From Ianthella basta (taxonomy: Eukaryota > Porifera > Demospongiae > Verongiida > Ianthellidae): a DNA stretch of 64,000 bases. Where the stretch lies: contig OZ025879.1 of assembly GCA_964019415.1 (NCBI GenBank), positions 2,856,794 through 2,920,793 on the forward strand, written 5' to 3'. The notes under the pieces were generated by a model. That model was not told the origin of the DNA. It saw only the letters and a program-made list of their open reading frames with translations, and ran no database searches. A program made the translations under genes and the position numbers. Below, one piece after another: positions 57,261-64,000 of the stretch; positions within the stretch are counted from its first letter, which is position 1, and every line of letters starts with the position of its first letter.

Positions 57261-60200
57261 ATGGCGGAATCTTCAAAGGTTAACACTATAGGGAATGACG
57301 TTGTCTAGTTAGCTAAAGAGTTGTCGATCTTAGCTAGCTCAGTAGCGATGTTCAGGACCCGGCTGCTTGGTCATGACTGGCACACAGTTTGGTGATAGAG
57401 AAAGTACTAGCGACAGTGGCTACAATATACAACTGCTATATATGTAATATTAAATTTGTTGATGCATGGGTATTGTTAGCTAACATGATAGCAGCTATGG
57501 CTAGCTATGTAGTTATACATGTTCCCCTCTGTCATTTAATATTCTGCTCCACCTGCAGAGTGAAAACGAAGGGTCTCCTCATGTACCCACCACTAAAGAC
57601 CTGATGGATGTGTCCCGTATTCTTACTACTGATTGGAAGATGTTTGTTCGTGAGATCGACGTTCCTGACACTGAAATTGAAGCTGTAGTAGAGAAGCATA
57701 GATTTGAGCCACTGGAACAGAGGTACCAGTGCCTGTGCTACTGGTTGAATGACAAAGGAGATCAAGCAAGTTTCAAGCAGTTAATTGATGCAGCAAAGAA
57801 GAGTAGACAAGTGAAGCTGGCCAAAGACATTGAAGCCATCTCAAAACGTGGTATGTCTGGCATGTGGCTAATGTATAGCAATAGCTATGTAACAACATCC
57901 TGCATGCTAAATGTGAAGCAGTTACCATGTATTCTAATTTTTGTTCATTATGCCTCTTAATGGCACATACAATGAAAAGTTTACTATTCAAAGTGTACAA
58001 AAATTAGAGAACATATGGTACAGTAGAGTGCACGTGTATGTCCCTAATCTGTGCAGTACAGGAAATGGGTGATCTGTAGCGCACGTATTTGATAGTGAGG
58101 TATGCAAACAATACTTTACACACAGGAAATGGTGGCAGGGCAGAACCTCAGGGCAATATTGTAGAGAGAATTCTTTCAAGACTATTACTACGAATTGGTG
58201 AGTATACCATACTACTTACCGGTAACTAGTGCTTGACTACTTGTTGCCTTTGTGGTAGCCTAGCTTGTAACCTGCATTTCATTGTATATAGCTGCAATTA
58301 CATAATCAGACAGCACGGTAGTGCTGTCTATGTAGGGATGGTGGTGGTTGTTTGTATGCTGTAATACAAACAAAAAGTAGCGCTACTCCTGAACAGAAGT
58401 AAGAGCCAGCGAAAGAAACCATCTATGAAGAAGGGAGGCTGTACAGTATTCAGAGCTAACTGTACTTCCAAGCGCAAGCGCACCGTCGGGTAGACAGCAT
58501 CGTTGTCATTTTCCGTGTTTTGTCGTCTTCTTCGTCTTCTTCTTGTTGTTTTTCTTCTTCTCCATCAGCTGTAGCTCACGAATGACAAGGATTAAGACAA
58601 CAATTCATTCGCAGTTCTTCTCGCCCCCTTCCTGGCTAGTGCCTTTTGTAGATTAGGGAATGCTTCAACGTAGTATGGCATGTGCCGATTCTCCGGTCTA
58701 AGGTGCTCATAGCTATGAGTCGCCATTTTCCCATGACATAATTAGCAACCGGTTGCAACCGGCCTGCATTGTTTGTTTCTCCGGCCGCCTAATCCTTTCT
58801 GTTGCGTTGCAATCATTAGTTTCGCAATGCGGTCAGATATTCCAGGGTGCATACGGGACATGCATATGCTTTGACCGCCATTCGCCCGTGCACCATTTTG
58901 GAGGTTCTCTACAGTCATGCCATTTGGCAGCCATTTTCACTTATTGCGCAATTGCTTCCGGCCACTATTTCCACGTTCGTTTGGCGGTACAGAGCTAGCT
59001 GTCACTTCTGGTTCCACTCCACAAGCATCCTGCATTCAAGGGTGTAGGTATAGTGCAGCTCTTTTGTATGCATGTAGGGGCCTGTGGTGTGGGTATATAT
59101 GTAGCTATAGCCAATATCCCTCCAGACAGTGAGTCAGAGTGGCAGCGAAATATGATTGAGACTGCGGGTGTTACTTCGTGACCAAGCCAGTCTTGCCTAC
59201 CGCCATGATTTCCTGAAGCAAGTACTTTTTGGGGGGCTACAGCCCCCTACCCCCCCCCCCCCCCCCCCGTTCTGCCGTCCTAGCCTTATCACAGCTAACT
59301 CTGCAACATGATAGCCTACCCAAACAGAAGTAATACATCTTGTACCCACCCACCACAGCCTACCCTAGGTTGCCCACCCAGCCACATCCCACAATGTGCT
59401 ACACACCCTGCCATGCATTCTGGGCATATTGATTCCTTTGTTGCCACTGTTGTTTGGAAGCCTTTCAGACCAGCTGTTGCCCATCTGAAATTTGCATTCT
59501 GTAAAAAGTCGAGAAACAAGGGTGTGTAAAAATATTTCCTCCAATAACAAGGGCAGATGTAGGGATGGTGCAGTGTGTCTCTGAAGGGCAAACCACCTGG
59601 CAGACAAACCGTAGAACAAGGAGGGCCGGTCCATGCAAAGAGAGGGGCCAGTTTGTCCACGCAAAACCCAGATCCTTAACATGCATTTGCTGACTTTGAA
59701 TACATTTGCACCATCCCTACATCTGGCAACATTTTGCTGTGCTTGCGGTCTTGCTACCATCACCTATTTCTCCACATGCATATTGTTATGCAATTATGAG
59801 TGTGCAATAACAAGCTAAAGGACTACTACACGTGACTAGAATTGAATGCTTATTCCAGTTATGCATCTTCTCATGTACACATCACCAAGCTGCATGCATA
59901 CACCCATGTACATGACTAAAGTGCTGATGAGAAAAGGCTGTACAGCTGTACCGCTGCCATTGGAATGCACGCTGCAGCAAGCAATGTAACTTGCCTAAGG
60001 GCATGCCATTGAATTTCTTTCCATGCACTCTCAATTCAATGGCATGCCCTTAGGCAAGTTACAATTGCTTGCTGCAGCGTGCATTCCAATGGCAGCGGTG
60101 CAGGTTCTGACCGGCTGTAACTTGCATGTGCTGGCCCAGAGCCACTGTAACTTGCACTGGTGGTCTTTTTCAATGACCAACTAGCGCAGATACTCTACTG

Positions 60201-61929
60201 GCACATGTGGGGGTGGCTACTGTAACTTGCACTGGTGGTCTTTTTCTATGACCAACTGACGCAGATACTCTACTGGCACAGGTGGTGGTGGCTGCGATAT
60301 TGTAACTTGCACTGTGTGGTGGTGGTGGCAGTGGTGTTTTTTTTCTAGAGCAATGGCGCATATACTGAATGCATGCATTGATATATATATATATATATAT
60401 ATAGCTGAAATTAGGTAGCAACTAGCATAAAGATAACAATTTATCAACATACACTTTCTCCTTCATTTCCTCTAGCTGTGCTCTTCCTTTATACAGACAG
60501 GAATTCAAAGAGGAAAGTTCAAATCAAAAGTGAAGAGGATCATGATGGAGAGCCATCTGACAATGCCCCGGCTCCACTCCCTGATGAAGATGATTTCCTA
60601 CCACCTGAGCATGATGGCCTAGACTTGAGTCATTTCTGGCCATACCAATGTCTTCATTATGTTCAGGACAGTTTGCCGTTCTTGGGTACCTTGATCAGGG
60701 TCTTCCTGCTGTTCATTGTCATTTTGCAGCTGCTCTTCTCCATGCTGATACTTGCATTCAGTGTCTATCTCTCTGCCAATAGGCACTCCTGTGTCGGCTC
60801 CCAGAAGTGGTTCTTCATGTTTCAAACTGTTTTCCTATACTTCTTCACTCGTGGCCTGTTGCCTCTGATAACAGTTTGGATTTTTTCAAGTGCAGTGCTC
60901 AGTAAACTAGGCACTTGGTCATCCTCCCTTTCTTCAGATTTCTTGAAACTCATTAGCAAACAAGACAATGAGCCTGTGCTTCAAGTAGTTGTCCATACTT
61001 TCTGGGATGTGGGATTGGCAAAGAAAACATACCCCAAGATCCTACAAAAGCTCACACACCATTTGGCAAAGGAATTTGGTGTGATGTGTGTTACTTCTAC
61101 TCTTAAAGCAGCTATTATCACTCTAATACTTATTCAAGTGGGTGTAACCAGGTTTGCATTAGATGCCTATACAATTCCACTTGGAGGAGTGGTGGAAGTT
61201 CTGATAGAAGGTCTGGATGCTCTTTCCTACTTTGCTCTCATCTTAACCATTGGGATCATTTCTTCTTTCTTTAACCATGAGGCTACAATGAACCGTATTG
61301 TTGCAGGAGCAGTTGCTTTGGAAGACCATGCCGACACTTTAAATGTGGAGCCATCAAAGGAGCTCATAGTCTCCGCCAAGAACACTGTGAACAACTTCAA
61401 CTACAGCTGGAGTGCTGCAGAATTCTTCATCTTCCTATCAGTACAGCTGTATACCTTTATCCTATTATTGTTTGCAGGGGCTGGCCTTCCCCTCAGCTGT
61501 GGCATCACTGCACACGTGCCTGGAGAACAGATCCATTTATACTGGTTTGTGTTTGTCATAGTCTTCTCTACTGGTCATTTTCTGTCAACTTGTGTGTGGC
61601 CATCTTCACATGGTGCCTCAGAGTATCGCATCACTGGTATTCTATTGGAAGGAGTTCTCCTAGTAATCCTGTATGTTGTTCAGCCACCACTGTTTGGCAG
61701 CTTTCTGCAGATTCTCTTTGCAGTCATGCCAGCTTCTTACCTGTTTTGGTACTTGTGGATTAAGGTGCACTACGAGTACTCACTGCAATCAGCAAAGCCC
61801 AAGGGATGGAGTCGACAGCATCGAAGAAACATGGGAATTTATATTTGTTTGATGGCACAGTTGGTTTTGGCAATCATTTTATCCATATTCAGTGAGTATA
61901 CCATTATCCGAGCCAACCCAGCTGTGTGA
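57261..61929 (+). CDS. Death-domain protein with polytopic membrane region, gene 3
   Basis: Four exons total 612 codons: 57261-57278 (MAESSK), 57559-57850, 58126-58197 and 60476-61929, with phases 0, 1, 1. Residues ~18-100 are a death domain (LMDVSRILTTDWKMFVREID, DTEIEAVVEKH, SFKQLIDAAKK, KLAKDIEAI). The hinge exon is 24 residues and ends Leu/Ile-rich (IVERILSRLLLRI). The terminal exon encodes an acidic, Pro-rich linker and about nine hydrophobic helices, nearly identical to gene 2 including FLPFLG-type entry, FFNHEAT, HFLSTCVWP and SYLFWYLWIK. Gene 2 and gene 3 are therefore an inverted duplication sharing one intergenic region. Sequence differences concentrate in the hinge, the linker and around TM2-TM3. 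Function is inferred only from the death domain and membrane topology. Confidence 0.87.
59553..59725. mobile_element. Small inverted-repeat element in DD-membrane gene 3 intron
   Basis: The ends cagatgtagggatggtgca and tgcaccatccctacatctg are inverted repeats. The gatgtagggatg core also occurs at the 17717 element, hinting at a related family. Confidence 0.6.
59950..60099. mobile_element. Foldback element
   Basis: Two arms of about 66 bp (accgctgccattggaatgca onward) pair almost perfectly around a 17-base loop, in the last intron of DD-membrane gene 3. Confidence 0.75.
60117..60320. repeat. Tandem repeat of about 76-bp units
   Basis: Units beginning tgtaacttgcactggtggtc and containing gcagatactctactggcaca occur twice, with partial units on either side. 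They directly follow the foldback at 59950-60099, which itself contains tgtaacttgc. Confidence 0.75.
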
Positions 61930-62329
61930 GGTGCATTACATTGATATTGTATGCAATTAATTCAGACATATTAAGTCATAATGAAGGCATTGTACTATCT
62001 CTGAACTGATTATATGAAAATTTATAGAAATTTGTTCTGCATGGTATACCAATTGTACATTACATTTGTGTGTAAACCACAAAGCTTGCAGGCTATTAGC
62101 AAGCTTCAGATTTTATGACATGTATCTGATTTGATATATTGTGTACCGTATTGCACTCAGCCACCTGCACATACATGACAACTGATGCATAATGTGCTGG
62201 CAGATCTAGGCTATGTAAAAATGTACATAATCTGGAAATTTAGAAGCAAGCAACATAGAGCAGTATGCATCATTCAACAGGTTACTGTTGCATACAAGCT
62301 AGTACAACAGATTAGCAGCTGCCACAGCA

Positions 62330-62780
62330 CCAGCCTCCCTGGCAGTGAGGGCAACATGTGAGGGGACATAGGTATCCGGGCAAGTTGCATTCCATACCAG
62401 GGCACGACCATACTTCTAGGGCATCACTGTTGCCGCATCTGGCCTCTTCCCATCCATATATGGGAAGAGGCCAGATGTGGCAGGATGGCCATATACGTGA
62501 GATGCCTGCATGATGGCTCTAGGTGTGAAGGTACTTGGGCTGATGCCAAAGCGCTCTTGATTAGATCATTGATTGCCGCATGCCTTGAGTGGCGGCTTTG
62601 ATGTTTCCTGCAGCTTAGGCCATGTAACCCAAGGTGGTCCACTTCCATACCACACTGGTGGCAGCGGTGTGGCTGACAAAGAGCAGAAAGCAGGCGAAGT
62701 CCCACTGGCGCCACCCTCACCACATTGCCGTCGATGCGAAGACCGAGTGCCGACTTGGGAATGCCTGCAGCCATGTCCCT
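62330..62780 (-). pseudogene. Decayed non-LTR retroelement ORF fragment
   Basis: The minus strand encodes LGLHGLSCRK, RHSRHAAINDLIKSALASAQ, VPSHLEP and then, after a break, LVWNATCPDTYVPSH and ALTAREAGAV. This order is typical of the C-terminal portion of reverse-transcriptase-bearing retroelements common in marine invertebrates. The frame is broken by a stop and by a 23-bp-arm hairpin at 62431-62482 that interrupts it. It is non-functional. Confidence 0.6.
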
Positions 62781-62822
62781 AAGTCCTTTCTCCTAGTTAC
62801 TAGGAGGCAAGCTCTTGTTGTC

Positions 62823-63518
62823 AGCTATAATTTAAACTACCCAGAGGGTTTCTTTATATACGGAAGAATTGAGAGAATTATAAATAACTGATTAGCAAAC
62901 CCACCACACTATGAAAACAGCCCCAACTGCAGACTGGGGTTTGGTTAGACCATAATCAGTGCAAGCTACAAGAGGATATATTCGGTACATAGACCCTCCC
63001 CGGCTCTCCGGCCTGCAGCTGTGCAATGCAGGTCACATTGGTGACATTGCACATTCTGTCAAAGTACAATTGTACCATCCGCACAATAAGCCTGCAAGGA
63101 TAGCTATAATTATAGGGTACTGTTGTTGGGGTTTACTACAAAATGAAGGTTCCAGGTGTAGATCTGTAGCTATATATGAATATAGAGCTATTATAGGTAC
63201 TTTAGTTCCAACTGTCAGCTGTGTGTGTGCATGTTAACGTTGCTTGTGTATGTGTGCTTATGATCATGAGTAGTGCATGGATGATGTGCATATCTATATA
63301 TGTCGTCCAGACGGCAATGTAGTACACTACCATCAGGAATGGACAGGGTGGAACATGTCCATTCACGACTATAGCTGGATATATAGCTCCAAGTTACGGT
63401 GGCCATTTTATAGTGGAACACGTGGTCTATACAATATAATCATAGCCTACCTCGTCCAATGTCACATAAACTTTTCTCCCGTATATAGAGAATCCCTCTG
63501 GATATTTTAAATTATATC
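62823..63518. mobile_element. DNA element with ~46-bp terminal inverted repeats
   Basis: The left end reads ataatttaaactacccagag and the complement of the right end ataatttaaaatatccagag; both continue into ggg(t/a)ttct-tatatacgg. There is no transposase frame, so it is probably a MITE. Confidence 0.65.
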
Positions 63519-63984
63519 TGGGGTTTGAAACAACCTAGTATATATGTTACACGCAAACCTCGAATCTGCGCAAAGCTGCAACCTCGGCCATGTGACTGGG
63601 AAGAACCTTGCCTTTACATTCTTAAAAGCACTGAGTAACGCACAGAGTAAAGCAGACCTCCTGAAATATCCTGGCACAGATCATGGGTGGGTATAGGATA
63701 TTCTACTAGTATATATAGAATTCTTAGAGGGATAAAACGCACCAAAGGGAAGAAGAGTATCCTAGTTCGTTTAACCCGGCCGAGGAGGATACCGGAAACT
63801 ATGACGGAACGGCTAGAGCATGCATATTCCTCGATCTTTGCATATGCATGCAGAGCTAAAATGCGGAACGGAAATTGGGCAACCGTGCGTGACCCACCCT
63901 GATGCTTTTGTTGGCCATTTTTCCTTTGTATAGAGTGTGACTAGCCACCTCCTTTCTGGTCGCATCATTAACCATTGCAAAGTA

Positions 63985-64000
63985 ATGGCGGACTCCTCAA
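63985..64000 (+). CDS. First exon of a probable fourth DD-membrane gene (truncated by window end)
   Basis: The final 16 bases encode M-A-D-S-S and the first base of the next codon. The first exons of DD-membrane genes 2 and 3 encode MASSSK and MAESSK and end in TCAAAG before the donor. The match in sequence (ATGGCG...TCCTCAA) and in its position downstream of gene 3 supports another family member starting here. It rests on 16 bases only. Confidence 0.5.

Larger units (their letters stand above)
61930..63984. other. Intergenic region with retroelement and DNA-element debris
   Basis: No intact gene was recognised. Contents are a decayed retroelement fragment (62330-62780), an inverted-repeat element (62823-63518) and, at the right end, the presumed promoter of a fourth DD-membrane gene. 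Confidence 0.5.

Noticed and set aside
62959..63510. Short open frames between 62959 and 63510
   Set aside because: They lie inside the inverted-repeat element and show no recognisable protein similarity.

Overview
The window is metazoan nuclear DNA. Its genes are intron-rich, with canonical GT-AG introns from about 43 nt to several kb. It carries animal gene families (CTR/SLC31 copper transporter, FAM78, TBC1D2-type RabGAP, mitochondrial processing peptidase alpha), many dinucleotide microsatellites, four minisatellites and numerous small inverted-repeat transposons. The death-fold expansion and compact gene spacing suggest an early-branching invertebrate, most likely a demosponge. That taxonomic guess is inference; no taxon-specific marker was seen. 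All exon models below were built by hand from splice signals and reading-phase agreement.

Layout. 0.2-5.0 kb (+): two tandem CTR-type copper transporter genes; the first lacks its 5' exon in this window. 5.0-9.1 kb: intergenic, with a very long (TG)n tract. 9.15-10.17 kb (-): a single-exon FAM78 homologue. 10.5-32.4 kb (-): one 32-exon gene encoding about 1,340 aa with PH, coiled coil, TBC RabGAP domain, second coiled coil and a JIP3/4-ARHGEF10-LRRK-like beta-propeller. Its introns hold most of the minisatellites and several transposons. 32.7-39.2 kb (+): two intronless genes, each with two death effector domains (DED) fused to a polytopic membrane module. 39.85-44.82 kb (-): PMPCA, 10 exons. 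45.5-50.8 kb (-), 52.5-56.8 kb (-) and 57.3-61.9 kb (+): three four-exon genes with an N-terminal death domain (DD) and a related polytopic membrane module. The last two are head-to-head recent duplicates. At the extreme right end (63,985) the first coding exon of a probable fourth DD-membrane gene begins.

The outstanding observation is the cluster of at least five, probably six, genes in which a cytosolic death-fold module (tandem DED or single DD) is joined to about 8-9 predicted membrane helices. DED-DED and DD adaptors normally act in apoptosis and innate-immune signalling by homotypic assembly. A polytopic membrane protein carrying them is not an architecture I recognise, and the DED and DD versions sit side by side with membrane halves that look related. 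This suggests a locally expanded membrane-anchored death-fold signalling family. A second unusual architecture is the TBC RabGAP fused to a C-terminal propeller.
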